Below are positions 34,106-42,393 of a DNA stretch of 64,000 nucleotides, piece by piece. The stretch's first letter is position 1; each line of letters begins with the position of its first letter. The DNA is from Sporocytophaga myxococcoides. Its GTDB lineage: Bacteria; Bacteroidota; Bacteroidia; Cytophagales; Cytophagaceae. Position numbers and translations under genes: made by a program. The DNA lies in assembly GCF_000775915.1 (NCBI RefSeq), contig NZ_BBLT01000002.1, positions 434,001 through 498,000 of the forward strand. Direction: 5' to 3'. A model generated the notes under the pieces. It was not told the DNA's origin. It was given only the letters and a program-made list of their open reading frames with translations, and did not search any database.

Positions 34106-34876
34106 TTGTACAATATTACAGCCAACACGCTTTTTATCGGAAAACCTTTGATTTATCTGCCATCTTGTCATTCAACTAATGAAATTGCTGCAGAAATGGT
34201 TCAAAGTCCGAATATTACGGAAGGAACGACGATCATTGCAAATTTCCAGACAGCAGGAAAGGGGCAAAGGGGTAATTCTTGGGAATCTCAAGAAGGAAAA
34301 AATCTGATGTTTTCAATCATTTTAAAACCTTCTTTTCTTTCTCCTACAGAACAGTTTCAGCTGAATATGACAATTTCACTTGCCGTATCTGAGTTTTTAA
34401 CAACTTATCTGGGAAAAAAGATCAAAGTGAAATGGCCCAACGATATTTTTTTTGAGGATAAGAAAATTTGCGGAATTTTAATACAAAATTTTATTAAATC
34501 TTCAAAGATTGAAACTTCAATAGTGGGAATTGGCATCAATATCAATCAGATTGAATTTTCGGAGGGCAGGGCCACTTCTTTAGCCAAAGTTCTCCTCAAA
34601 GAATTTGATCGGAACGTTCTCTTAAATGAATTTCTCATAATCCTGGAAAAAAATTATTTGAAGTTAAGAAACGGAGGAGTGGAAAGTCTGAAAAACAGAT
34701 ACATTGATAATTTATACAAGGCTGGTGAAATAAGTTTTTATAAGACAAAAGAAAGTGTTTTTAAAGGGATGATCATTGGGATAGATGAAATAGGTCAGCT
34801 TTTAATCAAAGAAAATGATGATATACACTCATTTCAATTTAAAGAGGTTGAGTTTCTTAATATTAAGGATAAATGA
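34106..34876 (+). CDS. birA: Biotin-[acetyl-CoA-carboxylase] ligase
   Basis: A 256-residue monofunctional biotin protein ligase without the N-terminal DNA-binding domain, so it should biotinylate the carboxylase carrier protein but not act as a repressor. Motifs are LPSCHSTNEIA near residues 18-28, the biotinyl-AMP loop GKGQRGNSW near 51-59, KVKWPNDIFF near 110-119 and CGILIQN. The start is a TTG at 34106; the resulting N-terminus (MYNITANTLFIGKPLIYLPS) is family-like and no better codon exists. It is divergent from rsfS with only 54 bases between the start codons. Confidence 0.9.
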   Translation: MYNITANTLFIGKPLIYLPSCHSTNEIAAEMVQSPNITEGTTIIANFQTAGKGQRGNSWESQEGKNLMFSIILKPSFLSPTEQFQLNMTISLAVSEFLTTYLGKKIKVKWPNDIFFEDKKICGILIQNFIKSSKIETSIVGIGININQIEFSEGRATSLAKVLLKEFDRNVLLNEFLIILEKNYLKLRNGGVESLKNRYIDNLYKAGEISFYKTKESVFKGMIIGIDEIGQLLIKENDDIHSFQFKEVEFLNIKDK

Positions 34877-34886
34877 GCTGATTTCG

Positions 34887-34917
34887 TTGAATTTAATAAA
34901 CCGACTGGGTATATTTG
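34887..34917 (+). promoter_or_regulatory. ahcY: Promoter of ahcY
   Basis: TTG at 34887-34889 and TATATTTG at 34910-34917 are separated by 20 bases, a good match to the Bacteroidota consensus. Transcription would begin some 40 bases before the ahcY start. Confidence 0.65.
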
Positions 34918-34966
34918 CTGAAGTGAAAAGATAAATCTATACTTAATTTTAAACTTTTGCGATCAA

Positions 34967-36274
34967 ATGGTTGAGACGTATATTAAATACAAAGTTAAAG
35001 ACATTGCCCTTGCTGAATGGGGAAGAAAAGAAATAAAACTGGCGGAAGCTGAAATGCCAGGTTTAATGTCTATAAGAAAAGAATTTGGCCCTTCCAAACC
35101 ATTAAAAGGCGCTAGAGTTGCAGGGTGTCTTCATATGACAATTCAGACTGCTGTCCTTATCGAAACTCTTATTGAATTAGGTGCAGAAGTTACCTGGTCA
35201 TCTTGTAATATTTTTTCTACACAAGATCATGCTGCTGCCGCCATTGCTGCTGCTGGAATTTCTGTTTATGCTTGGAAAGGCATGAACGAAGAGGAATTTG
35301 ATTGGTGTATAGAGCAGACTTTGTTTTTTGGTGAAGACAGAAAACCTCTTAATATGATCCTTGATGATGGTGGAGATTTGACTAATATGGTATTAGACAA
35401 ATATCCTGAGCTAGTTAAAGATATCAGAGGAATTTCTGAAGAAACTACTACTGGAGTTTTGAGATTACATGAGCGAGTGAAAAATGGAACACTTCCTCTT
35501 CCTGCTATTAACATTAATGATTCTGTAACAAAGTCTAAATTCGACAATAAATATGGCTGTAAAGAGTCTCTGGTAGATTCAATCAGAAGAGCAACAGACA
35601 TTATGATGGCTGGTAAGGTTGCCGTAGTTGCTGGTTATGGTGATGTAGGAAAAGGCTCAGCTCTGTCTTTAAGAGGTGCAGGAGCAAGAGTTATTGTTAC
35701 TGAAATAGATCCAATCTGTGCTCTTCAGGCTGCTATGGACGGTTTCGAAGTAAAGAAAATGGATGATGCAGTAAAAAGAGCAGATATTGTTGTTACTGCA
35801 ACAGGAAATAAAGATATCATTGTCGGAAGACATTTCGAGTCGATGAAAGACAAAGCTATCGTTTGTAACATTGGTCATTTTGACAATGAAATTGACATGG
35901 CTTGGTTAAACAAAAACTATGGTGCTACAAAGGATACTATCAAACCTCAGGTAGATAAATATACTATAAAAGGTAAAGATGTTATTGTACTTGCGGAAGG
36001 AAGACTTGTAAATCTTGGTTGTGCAACAGGGCACCCATCTTTTGTAATGTCTAACTCTTTCACGAACCAGACTCTGGCTCAGCTTGAACTTTGGCAGAAT
36101 TCTTCAAAGTATGAAAATAAGGTTTATACTTTGCCTAAGCACCTGGATGAAAAAGTTGCCAGTCTCCACCTTGAAAAAATCGGTGTTGAACTGGATGTTC
36201 TTTCTCCTGATCAGGCTAAATATATTGGCGTGGCAGTGGAAGGACCGTTTAAATCTGATTCTTACAGATACTAA
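34967..36274 (+). CDS. ahcY: Adenosylhomocysteinase
   Basis: A 435-residue S-adenosylhomocysteine hydrolase that returns SAH to homocysteine and adenosine in the methylation cycle. Substrate-domain motifs include [16 protein letters not shown] near residues 53-68, [16 protein letters not shown] near 79-94, and [10 protein letters not shown] near 132-141. The NAD domain has [14 protein letters not shown] near 218-231, and the C-terminus [10 protein letters not shown] supplies the Lys and Tyr that contact NAD in the partner subunit. Length is normal. It has its own promoter and a strong terminator, so it is monocistronic. No SAH riboswitch was recognised upstream. Confidence 0.97.
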   Translation: MVETYIKYKVKDIALAEWGRKEIKLAEAEMPGLMSIRKEFGPSKPLKGARVAGCLHMTIQTAVLIETLIELGAEVTWSSCNIFSTQDHAAAAIAAAGISVYAWKGMNEEEFDWCIEQTLFFGEDRKPLNMILDDGGDLTNMVLDKYPELVKDIRGISEETTTGVLRLHERVKNGTLPLPAININDSVTKSKFDNKYGCKESLVDSIRRATDIMMAGKVAVVAGYGDVGKGSALSLRGAGARVIVTEIDPICALQAAMDGFEVKKMDDAVKRADIVVTATGNKDIIVGRHFESMKDKAIVCNIGHFDNEIDMAWLNKNYGATKDTIKPQVDKYTIKGKDVIVLAEGRLVNLGCATGHPSFVMSNSFTNQTLAQLELWQNSSKYENKVYTLPKHLDEKVASLHLEKIGVELDVLSPDQAKYIGVAVEGPFKSDSYRY

Positions 36275-36280
36275 AATAAA

Positions 36281-36305
36281 AAAGCCCCGAAGAGGGGCTT
36301 TTTTT
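36281..36305. terminator. Bidirectional terminator between ahcY and rsmG
   Basis: AAGCCCC at 36282-36288 pairs with GGGGCTT at 36294-36300 around a five-base loop, flanked by AAAATAAA and a T-run. Both convergent genes can use it; the rsmG stop lies at 36310. Confidence 0.9.
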
Positions 36306-36309
36306 ATTT

Positions 36310-36978
36310 TTATTTCCATCCTGTAGCAGGCACATATACTACTTTTTTCGTTTCGAAGAATTCTTCTTCAAAGAATTCACTTATATCACGAACCCGAAAG
36401 GATTTAATATTTTTCAATTCTTCAGTAAGATCGCCACCTTTCAGGTAAAGAAGACCATTATCAAGATCATTAAAACCGCCTTTCAGGTATTTACCTTTTG
36501 CCCATTTCCCGATTTCATCAAGAGTTGTTACGGCTCTACTCACAACAAAATCAAATTTTTCAGGAATTTGCTCGGCTCTTGCCTGTCTCGCTTTAAGGTT
36601 ATGCAAACCAACCCCGGAGCTTACTTCTTCTACAACTTTTATCTTTTTACCAATCGAATCCACCAGTAAGAAATCAGTTTCAGGGAAGTAAATAGCTAGG
36701 GGAATTCCTGGGAATCCTCCTCCGGTGCCAATATCCAAAACAGTTGTCTGAGGTTTAAATTGAATGACTTTGGCAATAGCCAAAGAGTGTAATATATGAC
36801 GTTCATACAAAAGATCAATGTCTTTACGGGAAATAACATTGATCTTTTGATTCCATTCTTTATATAAATCTTCTAGTTTTTCAAATTTGGTAATTTGATC
36901 CGAAGATAATTCTGGAAAATATTTTTTGATTAAATCCAAAGGTTTAGATAGCGTCTTTTCTGTTTTTAACCAGATCAT
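36310..36978 (-). CDS. rsmG: 16S rRNA (guanine-527-N7)-methyltransferase
   Basis: A 222-residue RsmG (GidB) methyltransferase acting on G527 of 16S rRNA. Motifs are VLDIGTGGGFPGIPLAI near residues 80-96, LLVDSIGKKIKVVEEV near 104-119, the RARAEQIPEKFDFVVSRAV segment near 133-152 and the upstream DLLYERHILHSL. Its ATG lies inside the sigma factor gene, overlapping by 35 bases, so expression is tied to that gene. The start is supported by the typical family length. Confidence 0.93.
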   Translation of the reverse strand: MIWLKTEKTLSKPLDLIKKYFPELSSDQITKFEKLEDLYKEWNQKINVISRKDIDLLYERHILHSLAIAKVIQFKPQTTVLDIGTGGGFPGIPLAIYFPETDFLLVDSIGKKIKVVEEVSSGVGLHNLKARQARAEQIPEKFDFVVSRAVTTLDEIGKWAKGKYLKGGFNDLDNGLLYLKGGDLTEELKNIKSFRVRDISEFFEEEFFETKKVVYVPATGWK

Positions 36979-37555
36979 AGAGCAATTCTCTTGCCCTGTG
37001 CAGTTGAGCTTTTACAGTTCCAAGAGGTGCATCTATTTCAGCAGCAATTTCTTCATAGGAAAGCTCATTGAAATATCTCAACTTTACTAATACCTGATAC
37101 TTTGGAGGAAGTTTTGTTACTATAGTCTGAATGATTTCAACTTTCTCAGATTTGATAGCCTCTTCCTGAGGGTTTAGGCTGGCATCTTTTATGTCAATAT
37201 CAACATTATCTCCATTGTCATCTTTGAAAGTATTGCTGATACTAAAGGTATCAAGCTTTTTCTTCCGGATAAAATCGATACAGTTATTGGTAGCAATTCG
37301 GAAAAGCCATGTACTGAATGTAAACTCAGGATTGAATTTTTTCAGATTTTTAAATGCTTTAGCAAATGCTTCAATGGTAAGATCTTCGGCATCATCAACA
37401 TTTCTTACCATTTTTAAAATCATATGGTAAACCGGCTTTTTATACCTTTGCATTAATTCTGCGTAGGCTTTTTCATCTCCACGCTCCTTGGCCAGCTCTA
37501 TAAGTTGAAAATCTTTTTTAGCCTTTTCTGAAAATTGCTTATTACTTAAATCCAT
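36944..37555 (-). CDS. ECF-type RNA polymerase sigma factor
   Basis: A 203-residue sigma-70 family protein with regions 2 and 4 only. Region 2 includes VRNVDDAEDLTIEAFAKAF near residues 49-67 and TWLFRIATNNCIDFIRK near 82-98; region 4 includes LPPKYQVLVKLRYFNELSYEEIA and the helix-turn-helix GTVKAQLHRARELL near 177-190. A linker rich in Asp/Asn separates them. No anti-sigma gene is next to it; instead it overlaps a membrane glycosyltransferase upstream (10 bases) and rsmG downstream. Its targets are unknown. Confidence 0.9.
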   Translation of the reverse strand: MDLSNKQFSEKAKKDFQLIELAKERGDEKAYAELMQRYKKPVYHMILKMVRNVDDAEDLTIEAFAKAFKNLKKFNPEFTFSTWLFRIATNNCIDFIRKKKLDTFSISNTFKDDNGDNVDIDIKDASLNPQEEAIKSEKVEIIQTIVTKLPPKYQVLVKLRYFNELSYEEIAAEIDAPLGTVKAQLHRARELLYDLVKNRKDAI

Positions 37556-38646
37556 TTAATTTTTCTTGAAAATAAGGCAGATATGCCAACCAAAAGATAA
37601 TTTAGATAATAAAAGAAATCTAAAATGGGGAACCAATACCATGCTAGGGAATCTTTTAGCTTTCTAGTTATCAACACAAAATTAGAAATTATCAACAAAG
37701 TTCTCAAAATAAATACAATTATAATAATTTGATGAATACTTTCAAGATAAACCATTAACAAAAAGCTAGCATAAAATCCTAAATTGGCCATTACGAATAT
37801 CCCTAAAATTAGTTTGCTTTTTAGAGTATAAAGTTTTCCTACAGACAAATGCCGTAGTTTTTGTTTAAACCATTGTCTATAAGTATTTTTTGGTATTGAA
37901 ATAGTCTGACTGCATTTTTTAGTTATGATTGCTGTTTTTGAATACTTTGAAATTTCCTGCACTGTAAGATCATCATCACCTCCTTGTATGCTGCAATACC
38001 TGTCTAAAGAATTGGATTGCATAAGGGTCTTTTTGCGGTAAGCAAGGTTTCTGCCGACTCCCATATATGTCATCCCGGTTAATGACAGAGAGAAGTATTG
38101 CATTGCTGTATTAACGGTTTCAAAGCGAATTATTTTATTCAAAAAAGTATTTTCTTTCGAATAGGGGGAATAACCAAGAACTAGTGAAATCTCTGAGGTA
38201 AATTTTTCCGCAACTGTTTTAATCCAAAATTCTGAAGCAGGAAGACAATCGGCATCCGTAAGAAGGATGATTTCTCCACCTGCAAGATCGATTCCTTGTT
38301 TTAAAGCATATTTTTTTCCATTCCAGCCCTCGGGCAAAGAATATACATTTAAGAATCTGAACTTTGAATCTTGGAGAAATTGTTTTTCAATAAATTCCTG
38401 AGTACCGTCTTCCGATCGATCATTAACCAGAATTACTTCAAAATCAGGATGTTTTTGAGCTAAAAGATTTGGGATTAATTTTTTTAAATTATCTTTTTCA
38501 TTTCTCGCACAAATAATTACACTGACTTTTAATGATTTAACATTCCCTGAAATTTCTTTATAAAACCAAAGTCGGGAAAATACAAAAAGGATATAAACCG
38601 CCTGAATGATTGTAAATAATATAAATAAAACTGTTAGAATCCCCAT
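37546..38646 (-). CDS. Membrane-bound family 2 glycosyltransferase
   Basis: A 366-residue processive-type GT2. An N-terminal membrane segment (about residues 3-24) is followed by the catalytic domain: VSVIICARNEKDNL, LVNDRSEDGTQEFI near 73-86, ILLTDADCLPASE near 127-139, GGDDDLTV near 218-225 and a QxxRW-like RQWFKQKLRH near 257-266. Three or four hydrophobic segments close the protein. The build suggests transfer to a lipid or polymer at the membrane, but the product is unknown. It is the first gene of an overlapping set with the sigma factor and rsmG. Confidence 0.85.
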   Translation of the reverse strand: MGILTVLFILFTIIQAVYILFVFSRLWFYKEISGNVKSLKVSVIICARNEKDNLKKLIPNLLAQKHPDFEVILVNDRSEDGTQEFIEKQFLQDSKFRFLNVYSLPEGWNGKKYALKQGIDLAGGEIILLTDADCLPASEFWIKTVAEKFTSEISLVLGYSPYSKENTFLNKIIRFETVNTAMQYFSLSLTGMTYMGVGRNLAYRKKTLMQSNSLDRYCSIQGGDDDLTVQEISKYSKTAIITKKCSQTISIPKNTYRQWFKQKLRHLSVGKLYTLKSKLILGIFVMANLGFYASFLLMVYLESIHQIIIIVFILRTLLIISNFVLITRKLKDSLAWYWFPILDFFYYLNYLLVGISALFSRKIKWI

Positions 38647-38685
38647 CAGGCAAAAATTAAAAATTAAAATTAATAAGAATTACGA

Positions 38686-38693
38686 TATTTTTG
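38686..38693 (+). promoter_or_regulatory. tgt: Possible -7 element of tgt
   Basis: TATTTTTG fits TAnnTTTG and lies 19 bases before the tgt ATG. The region 19 bases further upstream has no TTTG, so only half of the promoter is seen. Confidence 0.4.
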
Positions 38694-38712
38694 TGGAATT
38701 GAATTAGCAAGA

Positions 38713-39843
38713 ATGGTATTTAAAATACAATCAACAGACAAAAAAAGTAAGGCAAGAACGGGGACAATCCAGACAGACCATGGAGAAATTAAAACTCCAA
38801 TTTTTATGCCTGTGGGAACTGCCGGAACAGTTAAAAGTATCCATCAACGAGAACTGGAAAGTGATATCAACGCACAGATCATATTAGGAAACACCTATCA
38901 CTTGTATCTGCGTCCTGGATTAGATGTATTATCACAGGCTGGAGGGATTCATAAATTCAATGGCTGGAACAGACCTATCTTAACTGATAGTGGAGGGTAC
39001 CAGGTATATTCGCTATCGGGTACAAGAAAAATTAAGGAAGAAGGGGTAACTTTTGCTTCCCACATAGATGGTAGCAAGCATACCTTTACCCCTGAAAATG
39101 TAATGGATATTCAAAGAACCATTGGGGCGGATATTATCATGGCGTTTGATGAATGTACACCATATCCTTGTGAATATAAATATGCCAGAAAATCCATGGA
39201 AATGACACATCGCTGGCTAAAAAGATGTTGTGATAGATTCGATTCCACAGAACCTAAGTATGGATATGGCCAGACTTTGTTTCCAATTGTTCAGGGAAGT
39301 TGCTTTAAAGATCTGAGGTTGGCTTCTGCAGAGAAAATAGCTTCTTTTAATCGTGAGGGAAATGCAATAGGTGGCCTTTCTGTGGGTGAGCCTGCAGAAA
39401 TTATGTACGAAATGACAGAAATTGTCTGCTCCGTACTTCCATGGGAAAAACCAAGGTATCTGATGGGAGTTGGAACTCCAGCAAATCTGCTTGAATCTAT
39501 AGCTTTGGGAATCGATATGTTTGATTGCGTAATGCCTACCAGAAATGCCAGAAATGGGATGATTTTTACAACAGAAGGGATTATCAATATAAAAAATGAG
39601 AAATGGAAAAGTGACTTTTCTGAAATTGATCCCGGTTTGCCTTCTTTTCTGAAAAATTATTACAGCAAAGCATATCTTCGACATTTGGTGGCTTCCAAAG
39701 AAATTTTAGGTGCCCAGATTGCAACTTTGCAAAATCTTACTTTTTACCTTTGGTTAATGAATGAGGCCAGGACTAAAATAGAGGAGGGAACATTTTCTGA
39801 ATGGAAAGACTTGACTGTTAAAAAAATAATGACAAGACTATAA
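38713..39843 (+). CDS. tgt: tRNA-guanine transglycosylase lacking zinc ligands
   Basis: A 376-residue queuine/preQ1 tRNA-ribosyltransferase that exchanges G34 in GUN anticodons for preQ1. Catalytic residues are present: D92 in LTDSGGYQV and the nucleophile D271 in GIDMFDCVMPTRNARNG, with GGLSVGEP in between. The zinc site is not: where bacterial enzymes have CxCxxC after the DP element, this protein has Leu309, Ser311 and Lys314 (DPGLPSFLKNYYS), and the fourth ligand, His in IHN, is Gln340 (LQN). The rest of the fold (YSKAYLRHL, EILGAQIATL) is well kept, so the enzyme is probably active but stabilised differently. It is followed after 11 bases by an LptF/G permease. Confidence 0.95.
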   Translation: MVFKIQSTDKKSKARTGTIQTDHGEIKTPIFMPVGTAGTVKSIHQRELESDINAQIILGNTYHLYLRPGLDVLSQAGGIHKFNGWNRPILTDSGGYQVYSLSGTRKIKEEGVTFASHIDGSKHTFTPENVMDIQRTIGADIIMAFDECTPYPCEYKYARKSMEMTHRWLKRCCDRFDSTEPKYGYGQTLFPIVQGSCFKDLRLASAEKIASFNREGNAIGGLSVGEPAEIMYEMTEIVCSVLPWEKPRYLMGVGTPANLLESIALGIDMFDCVMPTRNARNGMIFTTEGIINIKNEKWKSDFSEIDPGLPSFLKNYYSKAYLRHLVASKEILGAQIATLQNLTFYLWLMNEARTKIEEGTFSEWKDLTVKKIMTRL

Positions 39844-39854
39844 ACTGATTTAAA

Positions 39855-40928
39855 GTGAAAATTATAGACAGATATATCTTAAAGAAATTTTTAAGTGCAT
39901 TCTTTTTTACGGTAATACTTTTAGTGGCGATTATTTGTGTTATTGACTTTACTGAGAAAAATGATGACTTCATTAATAGCCATGCCCCTTTTAACCTGGT
40001 AGTGAAGTATTATTTAAATTTTGCTCCATACATAGCCAATATGCTGAGCCCAATTACAGTATTCATTGCAACTGTATTCGTTACAGCAAAAATGGCCTCT
40101 CACACCGAAATCATTGCAATTTTGAATGGAGGAATCAGCTTTAGAAGAATGCTTTTGCCCTATCTGATGGGGGCCAGTATGATTGCTGTGTTTATTTTTA
40201 TCCTGATCGGGTGGCTTTTGCCGAAGGCGAATAAGGAAAGGGTAGCATTTGAGAATGTCTATGTAAAAGATCAGTTCTATTATGAGGGCAGAAATGTCCA
40301 TCTCAAAATAGCTCCGGAGACGTATGTTTATATGGAAAGTTATAACAACCAGATCAGTACTGGATATCAGTTTACTTTAGAAACAATTGATGGAAAGGAC
40401 TTAAAAAGTAAACTAAAGGCAATGAGAATTACCTGGATGCCAGAAAAAAATAAGTGGGAACTGGAAAATTACATGGTCCGAAAGTTTGTGGATGGTAAGG
40501 AATCTATCAGTTTCGGAACCCGCACAGATACTACAATAAATCTATACCCCAAAGATTTTGAAAGTACCTACTTACTCCATGAAACTTTTACAATACCGGA
40601 ACTTAAAAATTATATACAGGAACTTAGGGATAAAGGGGTAGAAAGTGTTGCAGTCTACGAAATTGAGATGTATGAGAGATATACTTATCCTTTTGCAATC
40701 ATTATCCTTACTGTAATTGGGGTGGTAGTTTCCGCAAGAAAGACGAGGGAAGGTGCAGGATTTCAGATTGCATTCGGATTTTTACTGGCCTTCATATATA
40801 TCATATTTGTAATAATGAGTCGAAGCATAGCAAATGCAGGAACGCTTAGTCCATTATTAGCAGCGTGGCTTCCAAATTTAGTGTTTGCTTCAATAGGTTT
40901 AATAATGTATAAAACGCTCCCGAGATAA
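39855..40928 (+). CDS. LptF/LptG family lipopolysaccharide export permease
   Basis: A 357-residue inner-membrane permease of the YjgP/YjgQ family, which with LptB extracts lipopolysaccharide for transport to the outer membrane. The opening MKIIDRYILKKFLSAFFFTV is the family signature. Segments near 12-32, 56-78 and 97-117 come before a periplasmic domain of about 150 residues, and three more segments follow near 278-357. The start is GTG at 39855. It is the second gene after tgt; the 3' end is one base from convergent ispE. LptF and LptG cannot be distinguished by inspection. Confidence 0.9.
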   Translation: MKIIDRYILKKFLSAFFFTVILLVAIICVIDFTEKNDDFINSHAPFNLVVKYYLNFAPYIANMLSPITVFIATVFVTAKMASHTEIIAILNGGISFRRMLLPYLMGASMIAVFIFILIGWLLPKANKERVAFENVYVKDQFYYEGRNVHLKIAPETYVYMESYNNQISTGYQFTLETIDGKDLKSKLKAMRITWMPEKNKWELENYMVRKFVDGKESISFGTRTDTTINLYPKDFESTYLLHETFTIPELKNYIQELRDKGVESVAVYEIEMYERYTYPFAIIILTVIGVVVSARKTREGAGFQIAFGFLLAFIYIIFVIMSRSIANAGTLSPLLAAWLPNLVFASIGLIMYKTLPR

Positions 40929-40929
40929 T

Positions 40930-41736
40930 TCAGAAAGAAAAAGAAAAACTAGTGCATCCTGATAATGATACACTGTGAAGTTGGTCTTTATTGGTAAATA
41001 TTCCGAACATTGTGGAGCCACTACCGCTCATGCAAGCATATATTGCTCCTGAAGAATACAATTTTTCCTTGATGTCGTTTAACATTGGATAGATTTCAAA
41101 AACCGAATCTTCAAAATCATTATGCAACTTATTTTTCCATTGTGCGATGTCTTCTCCTATGACTTCTTGCACCGGATATAGAGGGGCCTTGGGGGTAACT
41201 TTACTATAGGCTTCTTTAGTTGAAACTCCAAAGGGAGGAAATATCAACAATCCAAAATAACCATCTAAAGACAAATTGATAGGGGAAAATACATTTCCTT
41301 TTTCTTTTCCTATAACAGGTTTATTATTTATAAAAAATGGACAATCACTGCCAATTGGAGCAACTATATCTTCCATTTCGTGCGTTGAAAGACCAAGTTG
41401 AAATAATTCGTTGAGAAGTTTGACCGTAAATGCAGCATCTGAAGAGCCTCCGCCCAAACCTGCACCCATTGGAATAGCTTTGTGAAGGTGAATCTTTACC
41501 TGCCCAATTCCATATTTCTTTTGCATTGCCCTGTGAGCCTTTATTACCAGATTATCTTCTCCGGAAGAACTTTCTAAACCGGAATGAGTAAACTCAAACA
41601 GATCTGAATGAAGTATTTCAAGGGAATCAAAAATTTTTACAGGATAAAAGCATGTCTCAAGATTGTGAAAACCATCAGGTCTTTTAGAAACTATATTTAA
41701 TCCAAGATTAATTTTGGCATTAGGAAAAGCAATCAT
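40930..41736 (-). CDS. ispE: 4-diphosphocytidyl-2-C-methyl-D-erythritol kinase
   Basis: A 268-residue GHMP-family kinase of the non-mevalonate isoprenoid pathway. The N-terminus FPNAKINLGLNIVSKRPDGFH carries the substrate-binding Lys/Asn, the ATP loop PMGAGLGGGSSDAAF lies near residues 89-103, and the C-terminal MSGSGSTMFGIF near 235-246 is the third GHMP motif. Length is close to the family norm. It converges on the permease gene with almost no gap and is divergent from the sugar transferase across a palindromic promoter region. Confidence 0.95.
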   Translation of the reverse strand: MIAFPNAKINLGLNIVSKRPDGFHNLETCFYPVKIFDSLEILHSDLFEFTHSGLESSSGEDNLVIKAHRAMQKKYGIGQVKIHLHKAIPMGAGLGGGSSDAAFTVKLLNELFQLGLSTHEMEDIVAPIGSDCPFFINNKPVIGKEKGNVFSPINLSLDGYFGLLIFPPFGVSTKEAYSKVTPKAPLYPVQEVIGEDIAQWKNKLHNDFEDSVFEIYPMLNDIKEKLYSSGAIYACMSGSGSTMFGIFTNKDQLHSVSLSGCTSFSFSF

Positions 41737-41750
41737 TAATGAATAAGAAG

Positions 41751-41771
41751 CTATTTTTGAAACAAAAATAG
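41751..41771. promoter_or_regulatory. Perfect palindrome containing two divergent -7 elements
   Basis: CTATTTTTG at 41751-41759 and CAAAAATAG at 41763-41771 are perfect inverted copies separated by AAA. Each half includes TATTTTTG, one on each strand, matching TAnnTTTG and pointing respectively at the sugar transferase (start 41808) and ispE (start 41736). Neither has a good TTTG 19 bases upstream. It may be a paired promoter or an operator. Confidence 0.5.
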
Positions 41772-41807
41772 AAAAAACGCTTTAAAATTCGTTAGACTTC
41801 AAAAGCA

Positions 41808-42392
41808 ATGTATCAAAGGATTGTAAAACCGGTTTTTGATTTTCTTTTTGCCTCTTTGGCAATAGTAGCTTTATCCCCCCTAATATTTCTTATTACACTC
41901 TTTATTTTAATTTTTTCAGAAAAACCTGTATTTTTTATTCAGGAAAGGATCGGATATAAAGGGAACAGATTTAAAATAGTAAAATTCAGGACAATGAAGA
42001 ACAACTTGCCTGATGGTCAGGTAGAATATACGTTCTATGGTGAATTTTTAAGGAAAACAAGTCTGGATGAATTACCCCAGTTATTAAATATTCTCAAAGG
42101 GGATATGAGTTTTGTAGGCCCTCGCCCTTTATTAACGGAGTATCTACCACTGTACAATAAACAACAAGCAAAGAGACATGATGTTAAACCAGGAATGACG
42201 GGTTGGGCTCAGATAAATGGACGAAATGCAATTTCATGGAATACTAAATTTGATTTTGATTTATATTATGTAAATAATTGTTCGATGTTCCTGGATTTGA
42301 AAATATTGATACTTTCGATTAAACATGTACTTTCAGGAGCAGGTATTAATACAAATTCAGGTAGTTTTGTAGAAAAATTTAAAGGAAACTAA
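41808..42392 (+). CDS. Bacterial sugar transferase, PglC-like
   Basis: A 194-residue short phosphoglycosyltransferase without the extra membrane domain of WcaJ. One hydrophobic segment (residues 10-32) is followed by FIQERIGYKGNRFKIVKFRTMK, KTSLDELPQLLNIL, GPRPLL and KPGMTGWAQINGRN, the complete monotopic family signature with the catalytic Asp-Glu pair in DEL. It transfers a sugar-1-phosphate to undecaprenyl phosphate. The next two genes encode an acetyltransferase and an aminotransferase, as in di-N-acetylbacillosamine systems, which suggests that sugar as donor; this is inference. Confidence 0.9.
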   Translation: MYQRIVKPVFDFLFASLAIVALSPLIFLITLFILIFSEKPVFFIQERIGYKGNRFKIVKFRTMKNNLPDGQVEYTFYGEFLRKTSLDELPQLLNILKGDMSFVGPRPLLTEYLPLYNKQQAKRHDVKPGMTGWAQINGRNAISWNTKFDFDLYYVNNCSMFLDLKILILSIKHVLSGAGINTNSGSFVEKFKGN

Positions 42393-42393
42393 A

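Noticed and set aside
34877-34966. Possible SAH riboswitch upstream of ahcY
   Set aside because: The region is short, AT-rich and shows a promoter, not the conserved riboswitch core.
39217-39684. 155-residue open frame on the - strand opposite tgt
   Set aside because: Cys/His-rich composition reflects reverse reading of tgt; no family resemblance.
38713-39843. tgt as a pseudogene because the zinc site is lost
   Set aside because: The frame is intact, full length, and catalytic Asp residues and tRNA-binding motifs are kept.
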